Shown here in pieces: positions 8,010 through 15,595 of a stretch of DNA of 64,000 nucleotides; position 1 is the first letter of the stretch; each line of letters opens with the position of its first letter. The translations under genes and the position numbers were made by a program. The notes beneath the pieces were generated by a model. It was not told where the DNA came from and ran no database searches. It saw nothing but the letters and a program-made list of their open reading frames with translations. This DNA comes from Vulcanimicrobiota bacterium. GTDB lineage: Bacteria > Vulcanimicrobiota > Xenobia > Xenobiales > JADMJV01. The DNA lies in the NCBI GenBank assembly GCA_017307785.1, contig JAFKGI010000027.1:1-64000 (forward strand), read 5' to 3'.

Positions 8010-9254
8010 ATGTCGGGAGCAACCGAGCTAGAGCGCTACCTGGAGGGTCTGCAAACCGAGGGGAACCTGCAGTCCCGCGGCCAGTTCACTCTGGACTTTC
8101 ACAAGGCCCTGGAAAAACTCAGCGGCATGGCTCGCCAGAACGTCCATCGTTGGGTCTTTTTCGCAGTGCAGGCGGCCGTCGGCTTCGGGGCCTCGGAGAT
8201 GCGCATCAGCGCCAGCGCTCAGGCTATGTCCTTGTGTTTTTGGGTCGACCACGACTGCCCCACCTTGCTGGACGGCTACTCGTTTCAAGGGGTGGAAGAA
8301 AAGCCGGATTTGCGTGGCGACCTGGCCGCCGCCCAGAACTTGCGCCAGGCCTTGCTCTGGGGTCGGGCTCTGAATCCCGGTAGCTTCGCCATGATGGTGG
8401 AGGGCGATCATCCCGGCTATGTGCTCAACGCCACCGAAAACGGCATGGAATATAAAGACTTGCCCAAGAAGCCGGGGACGCGCACCGCCTGTGCCCTGGT
8501 TCTCAATCCCGGCAAGGCCTATTTGGGACTGAACTGGGCGGCCGCGTTGCAGGCGGAGGCCGTCTACCGTTTGAGTTTTTGCCCTGTTCCATTGCACATG
8601 GACGGCCTGGAGTTGAGTCTGGGCGAGAGCAGCTCGCTGATGAAGAACAAGCGGCGTCGCGAAGGCAACGTCAAGCTCTGGGAACGCTATCTCTTCACCA
8701 CCGATACCGAGGGAGCCTCGCTGGCGGTGGCGCATCCCAAGCTGCAGCCGGCCGGTGGTTACTGGGTGGAGGGGCGGCCACCTTTTCTGCGCGAGCGCAG
8801 TTGGCAGCCCGTTTCCAAGGTTTACTGGTTGGATTTTGCCGGCGCCGGTGCGGAGAATGCCTCGCTGGCCGAGACTCCTGCCCAGGGCGTGCCCGTGGCC
8901 GAGTGGCTCGAGCCGGGCAGCCAGGAGCCGAAGCGGCTCTGGCTGGGCATCGACCCCGCGGTGGAATTGCCCCGCTTCTCCGGCCAGCGCGTGCGCACTC
9001 GGGCCCTGATAACGCGCATGCGAGTGGAGGACAACTTCCTGATTCTTTCGCGTCACGGCATGTTGCTCGACCCGCTCAAGCTGGAAGGCCTGCCGGGCCA
9101 GGGTTGGGTGGCGGTGGTGGCGTCCAACATGGTCCATACCGATGCTTCCGGACTGGTGGTCGTGCAGGACGAGCGCCTGCGCGCCTTGCAACAGTGGGTC
9201 ACGGCCGAAATCTACGCCCTGCACGAGCGTATGAGCCGCTATCGGGCCGGCTGA
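8010..9254 (+). CDS. Hypothetical protein, possibly GHKL-fold
   Basis: 414 residues, soluble. The N-terminal part (RGQFTLDFHKALEKLSGMA, then VHRWVFFAVQAAVGFGASEMRIS) recalls the FTLD...AxEKL...YxxxLVQAAVxxGAxxI pattern of HSP90/GHKL-like ATPase proteins annotated in several environmental phyla. The asparagine and glycine boxes of an active GHKL site are not clear, so ATPase activity is unproven. It starts directly after the membrane protein and ends one base into the start of the GspF gene (TGATG), placing it in the pseudopilin operon. Role unknown. Confidence 0.6.
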   Translation: MSGATELERYLEGLQTEGNLQSRGQFTLDFHKALEKLSGMARQNVHRWVFFAVQAAVGFGASEMRISASAQAMSLCFWVDHDCPTLLDGYSFQGVEEKPDLRGDLAAAQNLRQALLWGRALNPGSFAMMVEGDHPGYVLNATENGMEYKDLPKKPGTRTACALVLNPGKAYLGLNWAAALQAEAVYRLSFCPVPLHMDGLELSLGESSSLMKNKRRREGNVKLWERYLFTTDTEGASLAVAHPKLQPAGGYWVEGRPPFLRERSWQPVSKVYWLDFAGAGAENASLAETPAQGVPVAEWLEPGSQEPKRLWLGIDPAVELPRFSGQRVRTRALITRMRVEDNFLILSRHGMLLDPLKLEGLPGQGWVAVVASNMVHTDASGLVVVQDERLRALQQWVTAEIYALHERMSRYRAG

Positions 9255-10333
9255 TGCCCCGCCGCAGTCTGGCCTATCCCGAACTGATTACGGTGCGGCC
9301 CATGCTGGTCGTCGTCTTCACCCGCCAACTCAGCTCGATGCTGACCAACGGCGTGCCCATCGTGCTGGCTCTGGATACCCTGGCCCATCAGCCCGAGGAT
9401 GAACTTTTCGGCGACATCGTCGATGCTTGCTCCCAGAAAATTCAGAAGGGTGGCAGTTTCTCCGCGGCTACCACCCAGTTTCCCAAAGTCTTTCCCACCA
9501 TGTTCCAAACGATGGTGCACATTGGCGAACAGACCGGTTCTCTGGACGTAGCGCTGGATCGGTTGGCCCTCTGGCTGGAGCGCGACCAGGGATTGCGCCA
9601 GCGTCTGCGCTCGGCCCTGACTTACCCCACCTTCGTCATTCTGCTGGCGGTCATCATGGCGCTGACCATCTTCTACACCATCATGCCGACCTTCGTCAGC
9701 ATTTTCGCGGACATGCAGAGCGAGCTTCCCTTGCCGACCCAATTGCTGCTGGGCATGACCGAGGCGCTGCGCAGCCCGCCTCAGGTGCTCTGCATGCTGG
9801 CGGCGCTGGTGGCCGGCGTCACCGCCTTTCGACGTTGGAAAAACAGCAGTCGAGGTTCGCTGCAGTTCTACCGCCTGTGCAAGCGCATTCCCCTGATCGG
9901 CTCGATGCTCATCTACGGAGGCCTGGCGCGTTACTGTTCCGCCATGGAAGCGTTGCTCAATTCGGGAATGAATTTGACTCAGGCCTTGCGTCTGGCCGGC
10001 AACGCCTGCGGAGATCCCTTGCTTCGTGAGGATTCCGTGGACCTGGTCAAATCCGTGAGCGAGGGCAATCTGTTGGCCGAGCACCTGGACGGTCGGGACG
10101 AGATTTATCCCGGCACACTGCGCAGCATGCTCAGCGTGGGTGAGGAAACCTCCGCTCTTCCCGACATGTATGGCAGAACGGCCGCCTTTTACGAGTTGGA
10201 AATGAACTTCAAGGTCGAGGCCTTGGGAGCGGCTCTCGAGCCGCTGATGCTGGCCGTGGTGGCTCTGGTGGTTGCCACCGTGATTTTGTCCATCTTTCTG
10301 CCCCTCTATTCTTCGCTGGACAAACTGGGTTAA
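9254..10333 (+). CDS. GspF/PilC-family inner-membrane platform protein (copy A)
   Basis: 359 residues with two T2SSF domains: helical bundles around FTRQLSSMLTNGVPIVLAL (22-40) and the second copy GGLARYCSAMEALLNSGMNLTQAL, each followed by membrane spans (FVILLAVIMALTIFYTIMPTFV and LMLAVVALVVATVILSIFLPLY). This is the polytopic protein that couples the assembly ATPase to pilin extrusion. Typical PilC/GspF proteins are about 400 residues and start with an extra ~60-residue cytosolic domain that is missing here; a protein at 14175 carries a matching stretch. ATG overlaps the previous stop by one base. It heads the pseudopilin genes of cluster A. Confidence 0.9.
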   Translation: MPRRSLAYPELITVRPMLVVVFTRQLSSMLTNGVPIVLALDTLAHQPEDELFGDIVDACSQKIQKGGSFSAATTQFPKVFPTMFQTMVHIGEQTGSLDVALDRLALWLERDQGLRQRLRSALTYPTFVILLAVIMALTIFYTIMPTFVSIFADMQSELPLPTQLLLGMTEALRSPPQVLCMLAALVAGVTAFRRWKNSSRGSLQFYRLCKRIPLIGSMLIYGGLARYCSAMEALLNSGMNLTQALRLAGNACGDPLLREDSVDLVKSVSEGNLLAEHLDGRDEIYPGTLRSMLSVGEETSALPDMYGRTAAFYELEMNFKVEALGAALEPLMLAVVALVVATVILSIFLPLYSSLDKLG

Positions 10334-10354
10334 GGCATGGTAGATTTGTAACCT

Positions 10355-11134
10355 GTGAGAGCCAAGGGGGGGCGGCGGGGACTGAGTTTGATGGAGACGC
10401 TCATCGCGATATTCATCATTACTTTTGCCGTTTTGGAGATGGCCGCGCTTTTTCGCTCGGCCCTGGACGGAGCCAAGCGGGCCAACAAAGTGGCCGTGGC
10501 CACCAATCTGGCCAACAAGCGCATGGAAGAAATCGTCTATTGGGCCAGCTACGACAACCATTTCGCCAACTGGGGTCCCATCGACGGAGCCCAGAGTTCC
10601 GACTCTCATTACCCCGACTTTGTGGTCAGCAGCGACAGCGAACCGGTGACCCAATTCAGTCCCTGCACCCTGACCGAGGAGCGTTTCCCGGCGGGGCAGC
10701 AGCGCACTCTGAGCAAAGCGGCCCGCAACGTCCGGGTGCGCGTCACCTGGCCGCCCAGTGATTCGCGCAACAAGGTGGAAGTCTACACTCTGGTGGGGGC
10801 TCCCCCTGTGGTTCTCGATGAAGTCGATATCAATGAGCCGATTCCCAATCCCGTGGGTCCCTTCGGCTCCTCGCTGAACTTGACGGTCTACGGTTTGGAC
10901 GAAGATGGCAATAAGATTCCCGACCTCTTTTTCGATTGGAGCCTTGCGGCCGGAACCGGGAATGCCGAGCTGCTGCCTTCTCGAGATGGGCGCAGCGCCA
11001 CCTTGCGCGACCAGGCCTACAATCCCGGTACCGAAACCTACGAGGCGGCCCCGGGCAACGCTACTTTGCGGGTGCGTGCCACCTATATGGGCTTGAGCAA
11101 GAATCGCAACCGCCGCATCGAGCTGGCTCCGTGA
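10355..11134 (+). CDS. PilV/GspI-like pseudopilin with C-terminal Ig-like domain
   Basis: 259 residues from GTG. The class III leader is clear: RRG|LSLMETLIAIFIITFAVLEM with Gly before the cleavage site and Glu at +5, then a hydrophobic helix. A globular pseudopilin domain follows to about 150, and the C-terminal ~110 residues (LNLTVYGLDEDGNKIPDLFFDW) look like a bacterial Ig-like domain. The paralogue in cluster B is at 20682. It would be cleaved by a prepilin peptidase encoded elsewhere and act as a minor tip pilin. Its stop overlaps the next start as GTGA. Confidence 0.85.
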   Translation: MRAKGGRRGLSLMETLIAIFIITFAVLEMAALFRSALDGAKRANKVAVATNLANKRMEEIVYWASYDNHFANWGPIDGAQSSDSHYPDFVVSSDSEPVTQFSPCTLTEERFPAGQQRTLSKAARNVRVRVTWPPSDSRNKVEVYTLVGAPPVVLDEVDINEPIPNPVGPFGSSLNLTVYGLDEDGNKIPDLFFDWSLAAGTGNAELLPSRDGRSATLRDQAYNPGTETYEAAPGNATLRVRATYMGLSKNRNRRIELAP

Positions 11135-11685
11135 GGAGAGGTGGGGCAGGCTTTACCCTGCTGGAGGCTCTGGTCAGCCTGGCTCTGATGTCGATCGTGT
11201 TGAGCGTGGTGGCCAGTTTGATGCGCGATTCTTCCATTCTGATGCGCCAGGCCAACCTCGATCAACTGGCGGGTGTTCAGGCGGCGCTGGAGGTGGTGGC
11301 CGGCGATTTACGCTCCGCCTATCAAATCAATCAGTGTGATAGTGCGGCCGTGGAGCTCACGATGATCGATCCGGGGGACACCGCGCGCATCCCCGACCCG
11401 CTGCCCACTCCTCCCGGTTCCTTCCGCATGCACGACGCCGCCGCCAGCTTGACCCGGCGCTACTATATGGCGGGCGAGGAGTTTCGCTGCAAATCCACTT
11501 TCTCCGACGGCTCCGAGGAAGAGCTGGAAGTGGCGGGCGGCGTCAACGGTTTCGATGCTCAGAAAGTCCACCCCGGTCTGGTGGAGCTGTCCGCCTCCAC
11601 TCAGGACAACAATTCCAATCCCGTCAAGGTGGTCAGTCTGCGCACCCTGGTGGTGCTGCACTTGCCTCCGCAGGTGATGCCGTGA
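11131..11685 (+). CDS. PilW/GspJ-like pseudopilin
   Basis: 184 residues from a GTG that overlaps the previous stop (GTGA). Leader AG|FTLLEALVSLALMSIVLSVVASLM with the +5 Glu, followed by a PilW/GspJ-type variable domain (DQLAGVQAALEVVAGDLRSAY). The bulk is beta-rich with no further motif. Together with neighbours it would form the minor-pilin complex that primes pilus or pseudopilus assembly. Paralogue in cluster B: 21419. Confidence 0.85.
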   Translation: MRRGGAGFTLLEALVSLALMSIVLSVVASLMRDSSILMRQANLDQLAGVQAALEVVAGDLRSAYQINQCDSAAVELTMIDPGDTARIPDPLPTPPGSFRMHDAAASLTRRYYMAGEEFRCKSTFSDGSEEELEVAGGVNGFDAQKVHPGLVELSASTQDNNSNPVKVVSLRTLVVLHLPPQVMP

Positions 11686-12182
11686 GGCGGCGACGAGGCT
11701 TTCTTTTGATCCTGGCCCTGTTCATGGTCACCTTCATTTCCATTTTGACTCTGGCTTTTCTCGGGTCAGCCCCGCTGGGCTATCGAACCGCTCTCAACGC
11801 GGTTTTTGAGCAGCAAAGCCGCTGGCTGGCTCGGGCCGGTATTGAGGACGCACGGCTCAAATTGGAGCGCGACGCCAACTTCCCGCCACCGCTGGGGGAT
11901 GAAGGCAAATTCTACACCTACAGTGAAGAATTGCACCCATTGGGGGGCGGCGAAGCGCTGGGCACCTTTGACGTCATCATCGATCAAAGCCTGAAAGAAG
12001 CGCCTTATTCTCTGGTGCGCATTACCTCGACCGGGAGATTGGTGCGCCAGAATGAGGAAATTCGCAAGACCGTGCGCGTGGAGTTGGACATCAGCCCCAC
12101 CGACCGCCGGGCCGGCCACGAAACCGAGGAGAACCCCAACTTTTTCAAGATCGTGAATTGGAACGAGGAGGTTCAGCAGTGA
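11682..12182 (+). CDS. PilX/GspK-like pseudopilin
   Basis: 166 residues from a GTG overlapping the previous stop. The N-terminus RRRRG|FLLILALFMVTFISILTLAFL lacks the +5 Glu, as is common in GspK and PilX, which cap the tip. The segment LARAGIEDARLKLERDA is the conserved GspK/PilX helix after the membrane part. The C-terminus ends NPNFFKIVNWNEEVQQ, close to the paralogue at 21967 (NPDYLTLLRWQESVP). Stop overlaps the next start as GTGA. Confidence 0.8.
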   Translation: MRRRRGFLLILALFMVTFISILTLAFLGSAPLGYRTALNAVFEQQSRWLARAGIEDARLKLERDANFPPPLGDEGKFYTYSEELHPLGGGEALGTFDVIIDQSLKEAPYSLVRITSTGRLVRQNEEIRKTVRVELDISPTDRRAGHETEENPNFFKIVNWNEEVQQ

Positions 12183-14173
12183 CCAGGCTCCGGGGAATGA
12201 CGCTGGCCGAGCTGATCGTGACCATCAGCATCGTCCTCTTGGGTCTGAGCGCGGTTTTTGTCAATATTCACCATCGCCCCAGCCAGGGAGCCGGCGAACT
12301 GGCCCGTCAGGTCGCCAACGAGCTGCGCAACATGCGCAAAGCGGCCATGACTTCCGGCAACCCGCGAGCGTTCTGTATTCCGACCGGCAACGCCACCAGT
12401 CCGATTGCCCAGAGCTATTACACCCTGCGCGGACACGGCAAGACCCTGCCGCGGGCGGTTACCGACACCCGTCGCCAATGTCCCGGCACCTATCTCTTCG
12501 TCGGGCTCTTCGGCTCCACTCCCGAGACGATTTCCAGCCTGGTGCACTCGTCGCCCAGCTATCCGCCGGTCAGTCCCGCCGAGCCTCCTTTTCAGGCTGC
12601 CGTCTGGATGAACCCGGTGGTGCGGGACTTTGCCTTCATCTTTCTGCCGGACGGAAGTCTGGCCACCAACGACCTGCCTCACGATTCCAGAGGGAACAGC
12701 TACATCGTGATTGCCGACGGCCTGGATTTCGCCTCGGCCGGTCCTCCGGGCGGAACCGCCACCATGGGTTCCAATCCGCCTCCTTATTTCAAGCTGACGG
12801 CGGTCAACAGCTGCTACACCCTCAAGTTAGCTTCCTCGGGCGCCGTCTCTTTGATGCGAGGACTGCCCAGTGCCGATCCGGCCCTGACCGTCGATCCGAC
12901 GCCGGCGGCCGTTCCCTCGCTGCCACCGGCTCCGCCGCCGACGCTGTCGGGCGTCAACACCGCTCCGGTGGTGGACCGCATCAACGCCAGCCCCCTGGGG
13001 AATCCCGCCAATCTGCCCTTTGAAACGACGGTTTCCCCGGATGGAAGAGTCTCGCTGACCATGTTTGCCTACGACAACGACGGCGACGACCTCACCTACA
13101 AGTTCACCAGCAGCGCGCTGGACGGCACCCCGCCTGGCAAATTCACCTACCTGACGGCCACGCGCAAGCTCCAATACCCCCGCTATTCGGCCGTCGGTCA
13201 GGCGCGTGCCGACTGGGTGCCACCGGCCGACGTTCCGCTGGGAGCCCGCTTCGACCTGAACGCGACCGTGACCGACGAGTCCAACGAATCGGTCACCAGC
13301 GGCGGTACCGTGACCGTCTCGGTGCGCGTGCAAGAGGACGGTACCATCGCCTTCGACAGCAACGGGGATATCTGGACCATGCACGGCGACGGCACGCTGC
13401 CCGCCAACAAGACGCGGGGTGGCGGCAGCAATAGCTGGCCGGACATCTCTCCGGATGGCAAGCGTATCGTCTTCGTCTCGGACCGGCCGCTGGAATACCG
13501 AAATATGATGACCAATACGAACGTGAATTTGAGCGTAAAGCGCATATACACCATGAATCTCGATGGCACCAACGTGGAGGCTCTGACCAACGTGGACGGT
13601 AGCACTCCGGCCAAACTGGCGGCCACCAAAGACTCCATCGACGACTGCCCGTGCTGGTCGCCCAACGGTTCCAAGGTGGCTTTCGCGCGCACCAACGGGG
13701 CCAGCACCAAGATTCAGATCGTGAACGCGGACGGCAGTTGGCATCGACACGATATAGACGACGGCACCGCTCCCAGTTGGTCTCGCGTCGACCAGCCGGG
13801 GAACAAGAACTTGATCTACGAGAAGAGCGGAGTCATCTGGCAGAGCGACCAGGACGGCAACAGCAGCTCTCTCATTCCGGGCCCGAGTGCCTCCAAACCG
13901 GTCTGGAGTCCCGACGGCAGCCGCATTCTCTATGTAAAAGGCGGCCTGATGGAGTGCAAAGCGAACGGCAGCGGTCCGATCATCAAGTTCGCCGGCGGCA
14001 ACGCCCGAGTGGCTTTCAAGCCCAAGGGCACGCACTTCGTGGGGGTCAACGGTGGTGCCCCCGTTCTCTACACCGATCCGGGCCTGGGCTCGGCCGCCTC
14101 CTCGACTCCTTTCAACCCGCCGGCTCTGAACGGCACTTTTGGCGGCTCATTGAGCTGGGCTCTGGCTCGCTAG
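12179..14173 (+). CDS. Pseudopilin fused to cadherin/Ig-like and TolB-like propeller domains (copy A)
   Basis: 664 residues from GTG. Residues 1-35 are a prepilin leader (RLRG|MTLAELIVTISIVLLGLSAVF, Glu +5). Residues 40-230 resemble a GspH-type pseudopilin head; 265-370 is an Ig/cadherin-like segment (VSLTMFAYDNDGDDLTYKF, proline-rich edges); 385-664 carries TolB/WD40-like blades with the signature S/W-P-D-I-S-P-D-G-K-R-I-V-F-V-S, CWSPNGSKVAFAR, VWSPDGSRILYVK. Ordinary pseudopilins are 150-250 residues, so this is a large fusion that would display a propeller on a pilus-like fibre. Paralogue at 18739. Starts as GTGA overlap with the PilX-like gene. Confidence 0.85.
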   Translation: MTRLRGMTLAELIVTISIVLLGLSAVFVNIHHRPSQGAGELARQVANELRNMRKAAMTSGNPRAFCIPTGNATSPIAQSYYTLRGHGKTLPRAVTDTRRQCPGTYLFVGLFGSTPETISSLVHSSPSYPPVSPAEPPFQAAVWMNPVVRDFAFIFLPDGSLATNDLPHDSRGNSYIVIADGLDFASAGPPGGTATMGSNPPPYFKLTAVNSCYTLKLASSGAVSLMRGLPSADPALTVDPTPAAVPSLPPAPPPTLSGVNTAPVVDRINASPLGNPANLPFETTVSPDGRVSLTMFAYDNDGDDLTYKFTSSALDGTPPGKFTYLTATRKLQYPRYSAVGQARADWVPPADVPLGARFDLNATVTDESNESVTSGGTVTVSVRVQEDGTIAFDSNGDIWTMHGDGTLPANKTRGGGSNSWPDISPDGKRIVFVSDRPLEYRNMMTNTNVNLSVKRIYTMNLDGTNVEALTNVDGSTPAKLAATKDSIDDCPCWSPNGSKVAFARTNGASTKIQIVNADGSWHRHDIDDGTAPSWSRVDQPGNKNLIYEKSGVIWQSDQDGNSSSLIPGPSASKPVWSPDGSRILYVKGGLMECKANGSGPIIKFAGGNARVAFKPKGTHFVGVNGGAPVLYTDPGLGSAASSTPFNPPALNGTFGGSLSWALAR

Positions 14174-14174
14174 C

Positions 14175-14756
14175 GTGCCCCAGTTTCGCTTTCGCGTCCT
14201 GACCCCGGACGGCCGCGTTCGCAGCGGCCGCTTCACCGGCAATTCGGTGGAGGAAGCTCGCAAGCAGATCGAGGACTCGGGGCTGAACGTCCTCGAGTTG
14301 ACGCCGGTGGAGAGTGAGGGACCGCTGGCCTCGATTCCTTTGCCGCGTGCCCCTGGTTGGATGGCCCGCATCAGTGGCTACTGGGTAGCCGCGGCACTGC
14401 TTTGCGCGGGGCTGGCCTGGGGTATCTGGTCCTGGCGCCAGGCTCGGCTACACCCGCCCCCTCCCGGCCGAGCCCGTGGGGCCCTGGAAATGGCCAATCA
14501 GCGGTTTCAAGGGGAATTCCGCCTGCGAGCTTCGGGCGTGCCCCCGCAAGCGGTCGTGGTTGTCCACTTCCCGGAAATTCCTTACCAGGTGACCCACCCC
14601 TGGAGTCGTGCTCAAGAGGGTTGCAAGGTCGACTTCCAGGCCGCACGGACCCCTGGATACTGCCTGCTGCGCCTACAGGATGGCGCGAAAGTGCTGGGCG
14701 AGACGCGGGTCGAGCCGCTGTTGCCCAGCAACGAAGTTCAGCTCCACATCCGCTGA
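14175..14756 (+). CDS. Protein with GspF N-terminal-like domain and one TM helix
   Basis: 193 residues from GTG. Residues 1-45 (FRFRVLTPDGRVRSGRF, then EEARKQIEDSGLNVLEL) match the beta-beta-alpha start of GspF/PilC proteins, where Y-x-A-x-D-x-x-G-x-x-x-x-G and E-A-R-x-x-L-x-x-x-G-L-x-x-L are typical. This is followed by a single membrane span at 68-88 and a ~100-residue probably periplasmic domain. Since the GspF proteins of this locus lack that N-terminal piece, this may be the detached part. It begins one base after the propeller-pilin stop and its end overlaps the convergent response regulator gene by 19 bp. Confidence 0.65.
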   Translation: MPQFRFRVLTPDGRVRSGRFTGNSVEEARKQIEDSGLNVLELTPVESEGPLASIPLPRAPGWMARISGYWVAAALLCAGLAWGIWSWRQARLHPPPPGRARGALEMANQRFQGEFRLRASGVPPQAVVVVHFPEIPYQVTHPWSRAQEGCKVDFQAARTPGYCLLRLQDGAKVLGETRVEPLLPSNEVQLHIR

Positions 14757-15592
14757 TAGTAGCGTTCCAGTTCCGGGTTGCGGCGTCGCTGTTCGGCCGG
14801 GATTCGCCGCAGGGCCACCGCCAGGCCCAGGTTTTCGGCGGAAAGTTTGGCTCCCTTGATGCGGTCGATAAAGCGTCGGAAGGTGACTCGATCCACTTTG
14901 TCCTCGGAGCGCGTGGCCGCGGCTACGAAGGCCTGGTTGGCGGCTTCCTTGGCCAGTCGCGCCTGCCACAATTGGTAGCGGTCGATCAGGCGCCGGGCCA
15001 CTTCGGCGGCCACCACCCGGATGTTGGCCACCTTCAGGTAGTCGGCTTCCAGTTCTTCCCAGGTATCCCAGATGTTGAGGGCGGTCTCGGCATAGAGATG
15101 CTGTGAGCGCACGGCCACGAAAAAGTCTTTCAGACAGTTTTCGCGCAGGGCTTGCAGCTCGGCCAGATCCTGGTCGGAGGCCGCTTGTCCCAGCAATCGA
15201 TGGAGCACCTGACGATACCAGCTGCGCTTCGACTGCGACTCGGTGACACGCTCGATGGATTCGATCAGGTCCTCGACTTCGAAGGGCTTGTAGAGGTAAT
15301 CGTCCACACGAATCTGGAGAGCGCGCAGCGGAGCCGTTTTGTCCGCGTAGCCGGTGATGACGATGCAGCTCATGTTGGGCTGCCGCTGCTTGAGAGCCTG
15401 CAGAACTCCCAGTCCGTCCGTGGGTCCAGCCATGCGGATATCGGAGATGACCAGCTCAAAGTCATATTCTCGGCCCAAGTGCAGAGCCATGGTGGCCGAA
15501 TCCGCCTGCTTGACCACGTGATCCAGCGATTCCACGGCGTCCACCAGCAGTTCGCGCAAAGTGTTGTCGTCTTCCAAGATCAGGATGTGCAT
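14738..15592 (-). CDS. Response regulator with unknown helical output domain
   Basis: 284 residues. Residues 1-120 form a receiver domain: MHILILEDDNTL with the acidic pair, the phosphoacceptor Asp in LVISDIRMAG, the T/S in VITGYAD and Lys in YLYKPFE. The remaining 160 residues are helical with no DNA-binding or GGDEF/HD-GYP motif recognised. The gene follows the histidine kinase by 3 bases and the second GspF gene before it, so the system likely controls or responds to pseudopilus assembly. It is the distal gene of the operon. Confidence 0.85.
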   Translation of the reverse strand: MHILILEDDNTLRELLVDAVESLDHVVKQADSATMALHLGREYDFELVISDIRMAGPTDGLGVLQALKQRQPNMSCIVITGYADKTAPLRALQIRVDDYLYKPFEVEDLIESIERVTESQSKRSWYRQVLHRLLGQAASDQDLAELQALRENCLKDFFVAVRSQHLYAETALNIWDTWEELEADYLKVANIRVVAAEVARRLIDRYQLWQARLAKEAANQAFVAAATRSEDKVDRVTFRRFIDRIKGAKLSAENLGLAVALRRIPAEQRRRNPELERYYQRMWS

Positions 15593-15595
15593 CGT

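Noticed and set aside
8028..10654. Long open frames on the minus strand (for example 8028-9224 and 9239-10654)
   Set aside because: They are antisense to the GHKL-like and GspF genes, rich in His, Gln and Arg with no family motif, as expected from GC-rich DNA read in the opposite frame.
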